64,000 nt of DNA from an uncultured Lachnospiraceae bacterium (GCA_910579735.1 CAJTUZ010000014.1:29553-93552), one strand, 5' to 3'; positions 1 to 9,087 are shown, counted from the stretch's first letter. Notes: generated by a model from the letters alone, not told the origin. Made by a program: numbers and translations.

Positions 1-1050
1 CATATTGGAATCAAACTCTTTCTCGGAAAGCGCATCAAAGAACTGATAATATTTGAATACGATCTCGTCTTCATTATAGATGCGGGAACGAAAAACATAC
101 ATAACCTGATAAGTCCCTTTCTCATAAATCGTATCAAACTGTATGATCGAATGCTCTTTCCCGTAGCTTTCACTGCTGTACTTGTTGAGATTACCGAACA
201 TTTTTCCGGATTTCATATGGTGTCCGTATATGATAAGGTTCGTGTTTCTGTGCACGACATCACAGGCTGCGTCCATAAAGAGGCTGCCGTTTTTATCATA
301 TTCCTGATCATAATTATGATCCAGGTAATACTCATTGTCTGTCGTCTGCATGACAGGATAGTCAATATTGGTACCTTCGATCCGAAGCCATCCGATCAGT
401 CTTTTATTTTTATTATACAGCGTTTCATATTCTTCCAGAACAGTCAATTCGATTTCTTCTTCATCGGTATAGTGAATCGTAACGCTTCTCGGTCCGGACG
501 CCAGCGTATCACTGCCTTTCAGATCGGCCAGTTCATCATAATTCGACTGTGTTCTGTCAGCCGAATAATAATATATACCATAGTAGCCAAAGCAGGCCAG
601 GGCAACGACACTGCAGAGTATGACGATCAGTCTTCTTCTTTTCTCCTGCTGTCTCAGGACGGCCTTGATCTCCTTTTGCATCTTTTCATCGTAATCATTT
701 AACGACTTGGCATTCTGCTTACTGCCCTTTCTATTTTTTCCATCGTTTTTACCGTTTTTCTTTGCAGCATTTTTTTTCTGCTTTGCATTTTTGATCTTAC
801 TGTCTTTCGTATAACCCTGTTTGCTGTATTTTTCCGCCAGTTCCTGTATTTCTTCTTTAAAATCACTGCCAACCAGTGTTGTAAACTTATATTTTCCGGC
901 TTTCAGATCCGCACAAAGCGTAATGACCTCTCCCGGCTGATCCATATTTACCTTTGTCTTGATCGTGTCTATCTGTGTCTGATCCCGCAGTGCCGCTTTA
1001 TAATCTGCCTGTGTCCTGAACTGCCTGCCTGCAACGCTAAAGTCAGCCAT
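1..1050 (-). CDS. Class B sortase, 3' end cut by window edge
   Basis: The first 350 codons are visible; the C-terminus with the expected TLSTC cysteine lies outside the window. Residues 1-100 form a soluble N-terminal region that turns Lys/Asn-rich at about 85-115. A transmembrane helix follows at about 141-162, preceded by KRRR, so the N-terminus should be cytoplasmic and the catalytic domain outside. The sortase fold begins near residue 195, with GWLRIEGTNIDYPV typical of class B and the catalytic histidine in IIYGHHM at about residue 277. Class B sortases cleave a sorting motif in secreted proteins and attach them to peptidoglycan or pilins; no substrate is visible here. The ATG has only a distant AAAGG (about 12 nt), so the start is moderately certain. 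The long N-terminal extension is unusual, since typical SrtB begins almost directly with the helix. Confidence 0.85.
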   Translation of the reverse strand, partial: MADFSVAGRQFRTQADYKAALRDQTQIDTIKTKVNMDQPGEVITLCADLKAGKYKFTTLVGSDFKEEIQELAEKYSKQGYTKDSKIKNAKQKKNAAKKNGKNDGKNRKGSKQNAKSLNDYDEKMQKEIKAVLRQQEKRRRLIVILCSVVALACFGYYGIYYYSADRTQSNYDELADLKGSDTLASGPRSVTIHYTDEEEIELTVLEEYETLYNKNKRLIGWLRIEGTNIDYPVMQTTDNEYYLDHNYDQEYDKNGSLFMDAACDVVHRNTNLIIYGHHMKSGKMFGNLNKYSSESYGKEHSIIQFDTIYEKGTYQVMYVFRSRIYNEDEIVFKYYQFFDALSEKEFDSNM

Positions 1051-1148
1051 AAAATAACCATGCCTTTCTCTCACATTTAAACAACTCATGAAATTCCCTT
1101 TCCGGTCGTAGTACCGTATAAAGGCCATTTCCATATTTCACATATAAC

Positions 1149-1176
1149 ATTTTACTATATCTTAAAATTAATGCAA
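1149..1176 (-). promoter_or_regulatory. Promoter for the sortase gene
   Basis: On the minus strand TTGCAT (1171-1176) and TAAAAT (1149-1154) are separated by 16 bp. This is a sigma-A-type match placed about 100 bp before the sortase start. Predicted from sequence only. Confidence 0.5.
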
Positions 1177-1182
1177 GTTTTT

Positions 1183-1212
1183 TCGACACGCAGGACATTG
1201 TTGTGCTATAAT
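1183..1212 (+). promoter_or_regulatory. Promoter for the YprB-like nuclease gene
   Basis: TCGACA (1183-1188) and a perfect TATAAT (1207-1212) are 18 bp apart on the plus strand. Together with the minus-strand promoter just to the left, this makes 1051-1382 a divergent intergenic region of about 330 bp. Nothing else was recognised there, and the leader to the ATG at 1383 is about 165 nt. Confidence 0.6.
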
Positions 1213-1382
1213 AACAATAACGGATATACATACTGGCAGGCATTCCGAAAATGTCATACAGCAGAAACAGTGATCATTCTCCTGCATGTACAATTATGGA
1301 ATATCACAGAGGAAAACGGACAGATAAACGGGGACGAGCTCGTATCGAAATTAATTCAAGGATCAATGAAAGGATGATACCC

Positions 1383-2483
1383 ATGCGTATTGAAAATCTC
1401 AAACTGGAAAACTATATAATGGAATATCCGCTCGCAAGGATCGCTCCGCTTGAAAAAATTCTCTTCGTAGACATAGAGACAACCGGTTTTACAGCGAAAA
1501 ACTCTTCTTTGTATCTGATTGGCGCCGCCTTCTACCACGACGAGCGCTGGCATATCAAACAATGGTTTGCGGAAAATTATGACGAGGAAGCGGACGTTTT
1601 GGATGCATTTTTTCATTTTGCATCCTCTTATACGCATCTGATCCACTTTAACGGCAACAATTTCGATCTGCCCTACATGCTGCAAAAGTGCGAACAACAC
1701 AGCCTGCCTTACAGCTTTGATCAGTTCGAAGGGATCGATTTATACAAGCGGATTTCTCCTTACAAATTTTTCTTAAACACACCCAATTGTAAGCAGAAAA
1801 CACTGGAAAAATTTTTAGGCGTCAAACGCAGGGATATGTATAACGGCGGCCAGCTGATCAATATTTATCATACATACGTGAAACGTCCTACGGAATTTCA
1901 TTATCAGCTGCTTGCGCTTCATAACAGCGACGATATGAAAGGGATGCTGAAACTTACTTCTCTGCTTTCCTATTATGACTTATTTAACGGCAAGCTTCGG
2001 GCCAAAAAAGTACAGGCCCATTCCTATCAGGACAGCGATGGGATCGACCGTCATATACTGCAGATGACACTGGAACTGCCCTGTGCACTGCCGCGGCCGC
2101 TTTCCGTTACGGCAATCGGCTGTCTTTTCAGCGGCGAAGACAAAACAGGTATCCTAAAAGTGCCGATCTATGACGAGGAAATGAAATATTTTTATTCAAA
2201 TTATAAAGATTACTATTATCTGCCAACGGAAGATACGGCAATGCACAAATCGGTAGCTTCTTATGTTGACAAAGAACACCGTACCCAGGCCACGGCCGCG
2301 ACATGCTATACCCGCAAGTTTTCTTCCTATCTGCCGCAGTGGGATATTCAGGTGGAACCGTTCTTTAAACGGGATTATAAGAGCGGAGAACTATTCTTTG
2401 AACTGACGGATGAACGCAAAAAGGACAGAGCGCTCTTTTCTGTATATGCAAGCTATCTGCTGAATAAAATGTCCGGCATTTAA
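1383..2483 (+). CDS. YprB-like ribonuclease H-fold exonuclease
   Basis: A 366-residue protein whose N-terminal half is a DEDD-type exonuclease domain: DIETTG (about residues 29-34), HFNGNNFDLP (about 88-97) and HNSDDMKGM near residue 180 carry the expected acidic residues. This matches the YprB family, predicted single-strand nucleic acid exonucleases of unknown physiological role. The C-terminal half has no motif I recognise. The frame is open to an ATG at 1251, but I chose 1383 because AAAGGA lies 8-9 nt before it and the upstream codons look non-coding (Arg/Lys-rich, no conservation). The gene stands alone between a divergent sortase gene and a convergent cheR, with a shared terminator behind it. 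Confidence 0.8.
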   Translation: MRIENLKLENYIMEYPLARIAPLEKILFVDIETTGFTAKNSSLYLIGAAFYHDERWHIKQWFAENYDEEADVLDAFFHFASSYTHLIHFNGNNFDLPYMLQKCEQHSLPYSFDQFEGIDLYKRISPYKFFLNTPNCKQKTLEKFLGVKRRDMYNGGQLINIYHTYVKRPTEFHYQLLALHNSDDMKGMLKLTSLLSYYDLFNGKLRAKKVQAHSYQDSDGIDRHILQMTLELPCALPRPLSVTAIGCLFSGEDKTGILKVPIYDEEMKYFYSNYKDYYYLPTEDTAMHKSVASYVDKEHRTQATAATCYTRKFSSYLPQWDIQVEPFFKRDYKSGELFFELTDERKKDRALFSVYASYLLNKMSGI

Positions 2484-2515
2484 TCTTCGTTTCCATTACT
2501 GCCAATTTTGCTATC

Positions 2516-2553
2516 AAAAAAGAAAGACACTTCGCAAAATGTCTTTCTTTTTT
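2516..2553. terminator. Bidirectional intrinsic terminator
   Basis: AAAAAGAAAGACA and TGTCTTTCTTTTTT form a long stem around a short loop (CTTCGCAAAA), with an A-tract on one side and a T-tract on the other. It can end transcripts from both the upstream plus-strand nuclease gene and the convergent cheR. Confidence 0.85.
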
Positions 2554-2580
2554 ATGTTGGTTCATTATACTTTTTTCATA

Positions 2581-3357
2581 TTACGGTTTTTCATAAAAGA
2601 AGGAATTTCTTCTGCCGAAACCGATCTCCTTATGGTTGATGATCTGTTCCGTGCTTCCGATAAAGAGAAACGCGCCGGGTTTTAAGCTGCCGTAAAATTT
2701 ACGGAATACTTCTTCTTTGGCTTCTTCCGTAAAATAGATCAATACGTTACGGCAGACGATCAGATGGCAATCCGTCGGATAAGTATCCTTCAGCAGATTG
2801 TGCTCCTTAAATTCCACTCTGGACTTTATTTCGTCAGAAATCTGATAAGAAGGTCCCACCTTCGTAAAATACTTTCTCTTAAAATCATCCGGTACACTCG
2901 CTATGCTCTTTTCAACATACAGGCCCGTTTTTGCTTTGGCAATGACCTGCTTATCCAAATCGGTCGCAAAAATTTTGATCTGATTTAAAGGCAGATGTCT
3001 TGAAAACGCCATAACAAGAGAATAGGGTTCATCTCCTGTAGAGCAGGCAGCGCTCCATATTTTCAAATTCTTACCATATTTCTTGATCAATTCAGGGATA
3101 ATCTCCTTATCCATGATCTGCCACTGTTCCGGATTACGGTAAAATTCGGAAACATTGATGGTCAGGTAATTGACGAATTCTTCAAATAATCTGTTGTTCC
3201 CCTTGAGCGCCGCAATATAATTGTCATAACCGACAATCTTATTTTTGGCAATCAGAGTATCAATACGCCGCTTCATCTGCTTCTCTTTATAAGCATTCAA
3301 ATCAATTTTAGTTAAATCAAAAACCGCCTTTTTGAAATACTCATAATCATATGCCAT
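2581..3357 (-). CDS. cheR: Chemotaxis protein methyltransferase CheR
   Basis: A SAM-dependent glutamate methyltransferase that modifies chemoreceptors in the cytoplasm. The small N-terminal helical domain (about 1-75, ending in FVNYLTINVSEFYRNP) is followed by the Rossmann-like catalytic domain. The latter has IWSAACSTGDEPYSLVM (SAM-binding glycine-rich loop), FATDLD and CRNVLIYFTEEA, all hallmarks of CheR. Length (258 aa) is normal. I chose the ATG at 3357, since AGGTGA lies 8-9 nt before it; the next ATG upstream (3375) has no ribosome site and its first codons are the Shine-Dalgarno itself. The gene is monocistronic; the only other chemotaxis gene in the window is cheV, 60 kb away. Confidence 0.93.
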   Translation of the reverse strand: MAYDYEYFKKAVFDLTKIDLNAYKEKQMKRRIDTLIAKNKIVGYDNYIAALKGNNRLFEEFVNYLTINVSEFYRNPEQWQIMDKEIIPELIKKYGKNLKIWSAACSTGDEPYSLVMAFSRHLPLNQIKIFATDLDKQVIAKAKTGLYVEKSIASVPDDFKRKYFTKVGPSYQISDEIKSRVEFKEHNLLKDTYPTDCHLIVCRNVLIYFTEEAKEEVFRKFYGSLKPGAFLFIGSTEQIINHKEIGFGRRNSFFYEKP

Positions 3358-3447
3358 AGCGTCTCTCACCTTCATTTATTTTCTGGTTATAGCTTTCATC
3401 CTTCTTACATTATCACACATATTTTATATGGTTTTATGATAATTGCA

Positions 3448-4590
3448 TTATGCCTCTTCGCTTTCGCTCGCAATAACGGATTCAATATCAACAGATACAA
3501 CATCTGCATCATCATCCTCCGTACTCTCTTTCGGTTCCGGCGCCAGCATAGCCTTGATGCTTAAGCTGATCTTCTTATCCGCCTCATTAAAGTCAACTAC
3601 TTTAGCCGTCACTTCCTCTCCGGTCTTTAAAACATCGGAAGGCTTATCAATATGCTCCTTGGATATCTGAGATACGTGAAGCAGTGCATCAATGCCGGAT
3701 TCCAATTCAATAAATGCACCAAAATCTGTCATCCGTGCAACTTTACCGGTTACTTCCGTACCGACAGCATATTTTTCAGCCGCATCTTTCCATGGATTGG
3801 CATCGTCAAATTTTAAACTGAGCGCAATCTTGGTTCCGGAGATTTCCTTGATCAGCACTTTCAGTTTATCACCCACTTTGAATACTTTCTTCGGGTTCTC
3901 CACTCTGCCCCATGACATCTCGGAAATATGAAGCAGACCGTCTGCGCCGCCCAGATCGACAAATGCGCCAAAGTCCGTTACATTCTTAACAACGCCATCT
4001 ACCATATCGCCCTCTTTGATACTTTCAAAGAGTTTCTTCTGCAGTTCAGCCTTTTCCGCAACGAGAAGCTGTTTGCGGTCACCGATATATCTTCTTCTCT
4101 TGGGATTATATTCGCTGATGACAAACTGGATCTCCTGTCCGGCATATTTGGTGAGATCTTTCTCATAACTGTCGGATACAAGACTTGCAGGAATAAAGAT
4201 TTTCACTTCTTCCACTACAACACTGAGTCCGCCATCCAAAACCTGTGTAACTTTAGCGGTCAGGACTTCTTTATTATTATATGCTTCTTCAATTCTCTTA
4301 TTACCTCTGTCTGCAGCTAAACGCTTATAGGTAAGAAGAACTTGTCCTTCGCCGTCATTTACTTTCAAAACCTTGACTTCCATCGTGTCGCCGGGTTTTG
4401 CTACAGTTGTTAAATCTACATTTGGTTCATTTGTATATTCATTTCTGGTAAGGATACCATCTGATTTATATCCAATGTTGAGAACCATTTCATCAGGCTT
4501 TACATCAATGACTGTACCTTCAACAACCTCTCCTGTGTGTATTGTCTTTAAAGACTCTTCTAACATTTGTTCAAAAGTTAATTCTGACAT
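3448..4590 (-). CDS. rpsA: S1 RNA-binding domain protein (ribosomal protein S1-like)
   Basis: 380 residues with four S1/OB-fold RNA-binding domains, at about 15-85, 105-170, 190-260 and 275-345. The third and fourth carry the best consensus (VTDFGAFVDLGGADGLLHISE and MTDFGAFIELESGIDALLHVSQ). The tail is acidic. It probably binds mRNA on the 30S subunit, although short four-domain S1 proteins of Firmicutes are not always essential. It overlaps the end of ispH by 20 bp, and its strong GAGGAGG site (9 nt from ATG) lies inside the last ispH codons, so translation is probably coupled. In many Clostridia the two are one fused polypeptide; here they are separate and in different frames. Confidence 0.9.
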   Translation of the reverse strand: MSELTFEQMLEESLKTIHTGEVVEGTVIDVKPDEMVLNIGYKSDGILTRNEYTNEPNVDLTTVAKPGDTMEVKVLKVNDGEGQVLLTYKRLAADRGNKRIEEAYNNKEVLTAKVTQVLDGGLSVVVEEVKIFIPASLVSDSYEKDLTKYAGQEIQFVISEYNPKRRRYIGDRKQLLVAEKAELQKKLFESIKEGDMVDGVVKNVTDFGAFVDLGGADGLLHISEMSWGRVENPKKVFKVGDKLKVLIKEISGTKIALSLKFDDANPWKDAAEKYAVGTEVTGKVARMTDFGAFIELESGIDALLHVSQISKEHIDKPSDVLKTGEEVTAKVVDFNEADKKISLSIKAMLAPEPKESTEDDDADVVSVDIESVIASESEEA

Positions 4591-5419
4591 AATTTTGAAC
4601 CTCCTCGATAATATTATTTGGGGTAGAGGCCCCTGCTGTAATACCTACCAGCCGGACAGATTCAGGTAACTCTAAATGCAAGTCATCCAATGTCTGTATA
4701 AAATACGTATTTTCGCACTCCTGCATACAGATTTCATATAGTTTCCGTGTATTAGAACTATGATTACCACCTATTACTATCATCATATCGACCTTGGCCG
4801 CTATGCTTCTGGCTTCGGTTTGCCTTACTTCCGTAGCGTTACATATAGTATTCACAACACTAACATTGTAACCTTTTTGTTCAAAAATTTCAACTATATC
4901 TTGAAATTTATTGTAGTTATATGTCGTCTGGGCCACCAGAAAGAGTTCTTTATCCCCCTGATAGCTGAATTCCCGGGCTTCTTCCAGTGATTCTATCACT
5001 ATGGCAGGCGTCCTGCACCACCCCATGGTTCCTTCAACTTCCGGATGCCCTGCATTCCCGACCACGATGATCTGTCTGCCTGTAGCGCTTTCTTTTTCCA
5101 CAATATCGTGTATCCGTTTCACAAAGGGACAGGTCGCATCGACACATTTGAGATTCTGGCTCCTGATCTGCTCATAGATGTCCTTTGAGACGCCATGTGC
5201 CCGGATGATCACGGTTCCTTCCTTGATCTGCGCAAGCTCTTTACTTGATTCTATCACACGAACACCCTTTTTTTCCAGATCTTTTACAACCTCTTCATTA
5301 TGGGTGATCGCGCCATACGTATAAATATTACCGCCTGTCTGTACCTGTTCGTATACGGCATCGATTGCTTTTTTAACACCGAAGCAGAAACCGATATTTT
5401 CTGCCACTATCACTTCCAT
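4571..5419 (-). CDS. ispH: 4-hydroxy-3-methylbut-2-enyl diphosphate reductase
   Basis: The last enzyme of the MEP isoprenoid pathway, a [4Fe-4S] cytosolic reductase producing IPP and DMAPP. The three iron-sulfur cysteines are visible in GFCFGVKKA (about residue 12), DATCPFVKR (about 96) and TICNATEVRQ (about 193). AHGV, GHPEVEG and GGNHSSNT provide the substrate-binding His/Glu/Ser residues. 282 residues is normal for the stand-alone enzyme. It lies 23 bp after cmk and overlaps the S1 gene, forming cmk-ispH-rpsA, a common Clostridial arrangement. Confidence 0.96.
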   Translation of the reverse strand: MEVIVAENIGFCFGVKKAIDAVYEQVQTGGNIYTYGAITHNEEVVKDLEKKGVRVIESSKELAQIKEGTVIIRAHGVSKDIYEQIRSQNLKCVDATCPFVKRIHDIVEKESATGRQIIVVGNAGHPEVEGTMGWCRTPAIVIESLEEAREFSYQGDKELFLVAQTTYNYNKFQDIVEIFEQKGYNVSVVNTICNATEVRQTEARSIAAKVDMMIVIGGNHSSNTRKLYEICMQECENTYFIQTLDDLHLELPESVRLVGITAGASTPNNIIEEVQNYVRINF

Positions 5420-5442
5420 ATATTTACCGTACTCCTCCCGTC

Positions 5443-6114
5443 TTATTTATTTTGTACATTTGCCGCTTTATCAAGAATAACGGCGGCAACTTCATCAATC
5501 GTCATATAGGAGGAGTCAACGAATACCGCGTCTTCCGCCGCCTGCAGCGGAGAGATTTCCCTTGTCATATCCTGATGATCCCGTTCTATGATATCTTTTT
5601 CTATGACATCAATGTCACATTTTTCTCCTTTGGCTGTCAGTTCCTTATATCTGCGCTCCGCACGCACCTTACTGCTTGCCGTCAGAAAAATTTTCACCTC
5701 GGCATCCGGCAGAACACACGTTCCGATATCTCTTCCATCCATAACCACATCGGCATCTGCCGCAAGTTTTTGCTGCAATTCCACGAGCCTTTTTCGAATA
5801 TCCGGATTCGGACTTGTCAAAGAGGCCATCTGCCCCACCTGTTCTGTACGGATCATGCCGTTTACGTTTTCTCCGTTTAAATAAACGACCTGTTCCCCGT
5901 TTTCATAGCGGATCGTAATATCCGCTTCCTTACATTTCCTGCTGACAGCCGCAGTATCTTTTGCATCAGTTCCTTCTCTTATCAAAAAAAGCGCCATTGC
6001 ACGATACATCGCCCCGGTATCTACATATATAAATCCCAGTCCGGCCGCAACTTTTTTGGCAATCGTACTTTTTCCTGCGCCTGCAGGTCCGTCAATCGCA
6101 ATTTTATAACCCAT
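5443..6114 (-). CDS. cmk: Cytidylate kinase
   Basis: Phosphorylates CMP and dCMP using ATP. The P-loop IDGPAGAGKST (about residues 7-17), VDTGAMYRAMA (about 32-42), VVMDGRDIGTCVLPDA (about 153) and the RRYKEL lid region are all present. Length 223 is typical. First of the cmk-ispH-rpsA group; the flavoprotein gene ends 58 bp upstream, so the whole rpiR-to-rpsA run may be one transcript. Confidence 0.96.
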   Translation of the reverse strand: MGYKIAIDGPAGAGKSTIAKKVAAGLGFIYVDTGAMYRAMALFLIREGTDAKDTAAVSRKCKEADITIRYENGEQVVYLNGENVNGMIRTEQVGQMASLTSPNPDIRKRLVELQQKLAADADVVMDGRDIGTCVLPDAEVKIFLTASSKVRAERRYKELTAKGEKCDIDVIEKDIIERDHQDMTREISPLQAAEDAVFVDSSYMTIDEVAAVILDKAANVQNK

Positions 6115-6172
6115 ATCTGTTCTCCTTCTTTATAGATTACTGTTTATATCATATAACAGCATACTTTTATCG

Positions 6173-7489
6173 TTAGGATATACTGCTTCCAGCCAAATGT
6201 CCGGTAGACCATGCAATCTGCAGATTGAAGCCTCCCGTCAGAGCATCCAGATCCAACAGTTCTCCTGCAAAATAAAGTCCCTTTATCTTTTTTGACTCCA
6301 TAGTTGAAGGATTGACTTCTTTAACAGAAACACCTCCCTGTGTAATGACCGCTTCGGCAAATCCCCTCGTTCCGGTTATGTGCAAAGAAAGATGTTTTAT
6401 CTGATATACCAGTTTCTTCCGCTCTTCTTTCGTGATTTCATGTACCTTCTTTTCAGGTGCAATACCGGAAAGCAGGATCATCACCGGCACAAGCTTTACC
6501 GGAAAAAGACCGCCCAGTGCGTTCTTGAACTGCCGGTTCCGGTTTTCTTCAAAATCCCGCAGGATCCTTTTATCAAGCTGTTCTTCAGACAGGGCCGGTT
6601 TTAGATCCAGCTCTAAAATAACACCCGTTTGATCTGCTTTTTCCAGGCATTTCCCATAAAAACTGCTTGCACTCAAAATAAGCGGTCCGCTCACGCCAAA
6701 ATGCGTAAAGAGCATCTCGCCAAATCCCTGATAATACTCTTTTTGGCCGCACCGCATCGTTAAACGGACATTTTTTAGTGAAAGACCCTGTAAATCGGCA
6801 CACCATCTCTCTGCTGTTTCAAAAGGAACAAGCGCAGGAAGGCATTTTTTGATCATATGCCCTGCCGCTTCTGCCATATGCATGCCATCTCCGGTCGAGC
6901 CGGTTGTCGGATATGACAAACCCCCCGTAGCCAGAATAACAGCCTCTGCGCAGATCTGCGTGCCATCTGCAAGGCGGACGCCTCTGACACGCTTTTCGAC
7001 CAGTTTTCCACCGTCTTTTGAACCGCCCTTAAGGTCCCGATCGCAGAAAGGCGCTGTCGATTCCTGCGGTATTTCTTCTGTCAAAAGCATTTCCACTTTC
7101 GTCCGTAAAGATATTTCTACCTGATTTTTTCTTAATATACGCTGCAAAGCAGCGATAATGTCAGATGAATGGTCCGAAACAGGGAAAACACGTTCCCCCC
7201 TCTCTATTTTAAGCGGACACCCCGCCTCTTCTAACAGTTCCATCATCTGTCTGTTGTCAAAATCATAAAAGGCACTATATAAAAATTTGGCATTAGTAAC
7301 TGTGTTTTCAAACAACTTGTCAATTTCACAGGCATTTGTCACATTACATCTGCCTTTTCCCGTAATAAAAAGCTTTTTACCTAATTTTTCATTCTGTTCT
7401 AAAAGCAGCGTCTGATGACCGCATTGTGCTGCAGTAACAGCTGCTATCATTCCGGCGGGGCCGCCGCCGACAACAATCACTCTGCTCAT
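6173..7489 (-). CDS. HI0933-family FAD-dependent oxidoreductase (YhiN type)
   Basis: 438 residues. The N-terminus VIVVGGGPAGMIAAVTAAQ is a dinucleotide-binding GxGxxG motif. KLGKKLFITGKGRCNVTNAC (about 37-56) is the family signature, and AVILATGGLSYPTTGSTGDG and GLYFAGELLDLDALTGGFNLQ complete the FAD-binding site. The family is widespread but its substrate is unknown. Its start overlaps the stop of the upstream regulator gene by 4 bp (ATGA), which indicates translational coupling with that regulator. Confidence 0.9.
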   Translation of the reverse strand: MSRVIVVGGGPAGMIAAVTAAQCGHQTLLLEQNEKLGKKLFITGKGRCNVTNACEIDKLFENTVTNAKFLYSAFYDFDNRQMMELLEEAGCPLKIERGERVFPVSDHSSDIIAALQRILRKNQVEISLRTKVEMLLTEEIPQESTAPFCDRDLKGGSKDGGKLVEKRVRGVRLADGTQICAEAVILATGGLSYPTTGSTGDGMHMAEAAGHMIKKCLPALVPFETAERWCADLQGLSLKNVRLTMRCGQKEYYQGFGEMLFTHFGVSGPLILSASSFYGKCLEKADQTGVILELDLKPALSEEQLDKRILRDFEENRNRQFKNALGGLFPVKLVPVMILLSGIAPEKKVHEITKEERKKLVYQIKHLSLHITGTRGFAEAVITQGGVSVKEVNPSTMESKKIKGLYFAGELLDLDALTGGFNLQIAWSTGHLAGSSIS

Positions 7490-8409
7490 GGTTCGTCTTT
7501 CCGTAAAGGATTATTTAACATCGGTTCTTCATCAATAAAATTAATTTCGTCGTTTAGATAAACCTGATAATTATTCCATGCATATTCAAGATCTTTCAGG
7601 CTTCGTTTCACTTCTTCCGGACGTTTTAAGCACATGGCCACTACCAACGCATTGATCAGGCTAAGCGGCGCGACCAGGGAATCCACGATGGAAACCATAT
7701 CGCTTCTGGCCAGAAGATTGCAGGAGGAATACAGGTTCATCGGCGAATGCACCGTATCTGTGATCGCGACCACCTTGGCATTCCTGTCGTTTGCAAATTC
7801 CATAGCTTTTAATGTGCGCATGGAGTACCGCGGGAAACTGATGCCGATCATCGCGTCGTTTTCATCGATCCGGATCATTTGTTCAAATGTCTCCGATACA
7901 CTGGTTGTTTGCAGCAGCATCACATTGCCGCGGATCATATTCAGATAAAAATGTAAAAAATCGGCCAAAGGCGCACAGCTTCTGATTCCCATAATATAGA
8001 CATTTTTGGCTTCTAAAATAATATTAACAGCCGTCTCAAACGCAACCGGGTCCAGATTATCTATCGTATCATTAATCTTTTCGATATCTGCATTCAAGAC
8101 GGAAGTTACGATCTCAGACTGTGTGCTTCTTCCGTATTTCGCATCGATCTTCTGTACGGAATTGATCTTGTTCTGCACCCATTCTTCCAGGTCTTTCTGA
8201 AATTCCGGATAGCCGTTATAGCCGACAAACGATGCAAAACGAACTACCGTAGATTCGCTGACGCCGACCGTGTCTCCAAGTTTCGCCGCCGTCATAAACA
8301 CCGCCTGATCATAATGGTCGTAGATAAAAGCAGCAATTGCTTTCTGACTCTTACTCATTTTGGCGTAATGATTATTCATTCTCGTAATAATATCAAAGCG
8401 GTTTTCCAT
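7486..8409 (-). CDS. RpiR/MurR-family transcriptional regulator
   Basis: About 307 residues. The N-terminal helix-turn-helix domain (1-80) contains SESTVVRFASFVGYNGYPEFQ, the RpiR signature. The C-terminal half is a SIS domain (about 120-250) with the phosphosugar-binding fold (VYIMGIRSCAPLADFLHFYL). Such proteins sense sugar phosphates; the target is unknown and no sugar operon adjoins it. A GTG at 8418 is possible, but the ATG at 8409 sits 6 nt after AGGTG and is preferred. It overlaps the flavoprotein gene by 4 bp. Confidence 0.88.
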   Translation of the reverse strand: MENRFDIITRMNNHYAKMSKSQKAIAAFIYDHYDQAVFMTAAKLGDTVGVSESTVVRFASFVGYNGYPEFQKDLEEWVQNKINSVQKIDAKYGRSTQSEIVTSVLNADIEKINDTIDNLDPVAFETAVNIILEAKNVYIMGIRSCAPLADFLHFYLNMIRGNVMLLQTTSVSETFEQMIRIDENDAMIGISFPRYSMRTLKAMEFANDRNAKVVAITDTVHSPMNLYSSCNLLARSDMVSIVDSLVAPLSLINALVVAMCLKRPEEVKRSLKDLEYAWNNYQVYLNDEINFIDEEPMLNNPLRKDEP

Positions 8410-8438
8410 TAAACGCACCTGTCCTTCCCGTCATTTCA

Positions 8439-8993
8439 TCATAATGTAGCCAAAAAAGCATGATAGGACTCTTCTAACAGTGCAATTGTTTCCTCTTCCT
8501 TCAGATCATAATCCCCTGTCAATGACATGCAGGCCGCTCCATGAATAAAAATCCACATTTTCATAAAAATAGCGCTTGGATTTTTACAGCCAAAAAACCT
8601 TGCGTTATTTATTTCCTTTACAACAGCGCCTCCCGAACCATTCAAAATATCGTACAAGCTTTTACCGTGTCTGTTCTCAGAATCGAATAACAGTTGAAAT
8701 AATTTCGGATTGTCCTGTGCAAAACGGATGTATGTCAGTCCGAGATTTGCAAATGGCGTATCACTTTTCTTAGGAAAGTTCTCATAATACGCTTCAAAAT
8801 ATGCTATTACCTCGTCAAACAATTCCGCCCCCAATGCTTCCATGTTTTTGTACACTCTGAAGATCGGCTGTGTAGAACATCCGGCTTTCGCTGCAAGCGT
8901 TCTCGCCGTTACATGTTCGAAGCCTTCTTCACTTGCCATCTCAAAAGCAGCATTCAGAATGTCTTTTTTTGTAATTGTTTCCTTTCTTGCCAT
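8439..8993 (-). CDS. TetR-family transcriptional regulator
   Basis: 184 residues. The N-terminal helix-turn-helix is clear (DILNAAFEMASEEGFEHVTARTLAAKAGCSTQPIFRVYKN, about 10-50 in pieces); the C-terminal ligand domain is TetR_C-like and matches nothing specific. An alternative GTG start at 9008 is unlikely because it belongs to the GAGGAAG ribosome site serving the ATG at 8993. The gene has its own promoter with an inverted repeat and is probably autoregulated. No target gene is obvious nearby. Confidence 0.85.
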   Translation of the reverse strand: MARKETITKKDILNAAFEMASEEGFEHVTARTLAAKAGCSTQPIFRVYKNMEALGAELFDEVIAYFEAYYENFPKKSDTPFANLGLTYIRFAQDNPKLFQLLFDSENRHGKSLYDILNGSGGAVVKEINNARFFGCKNPSAIFMKMWIFIHGAACMSLTGDYDLKEEETIALLEESYHAFLATL

Positions 8994-9028
8994 ACCGCAC
9001 TTCCTCACCCTATGTAAAATAAGTTTTT

Positions 9029-9069
9029 ATAACATACGTTATTATAATATATTATGTAACCTTAGTCAA
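9029..9069 (-). promoter_or_regulatory. TetR gene promoter with overlapping inverted-repeat operator
   Basis: Minus-strand TTGACT (9064-9069) and TATAAT (9041-9046) are 17 bp apart, a near-ideal sigma-A promoter. The inverted repeat ATAAC-N4-GTTAT (9029-9042) overlaps the -10 box and the start point, where a TetR dimer would block transcription. Confidence 0.65.
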
Positions 9070-9087
9070 TATCAAAATGTGAAATTT

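Noticed and set aside
151..702. 183-codon plus-strand frame
   Set aside because: Antisense of the sortase gene, whose conserved motifs read clearly on the minus strand.
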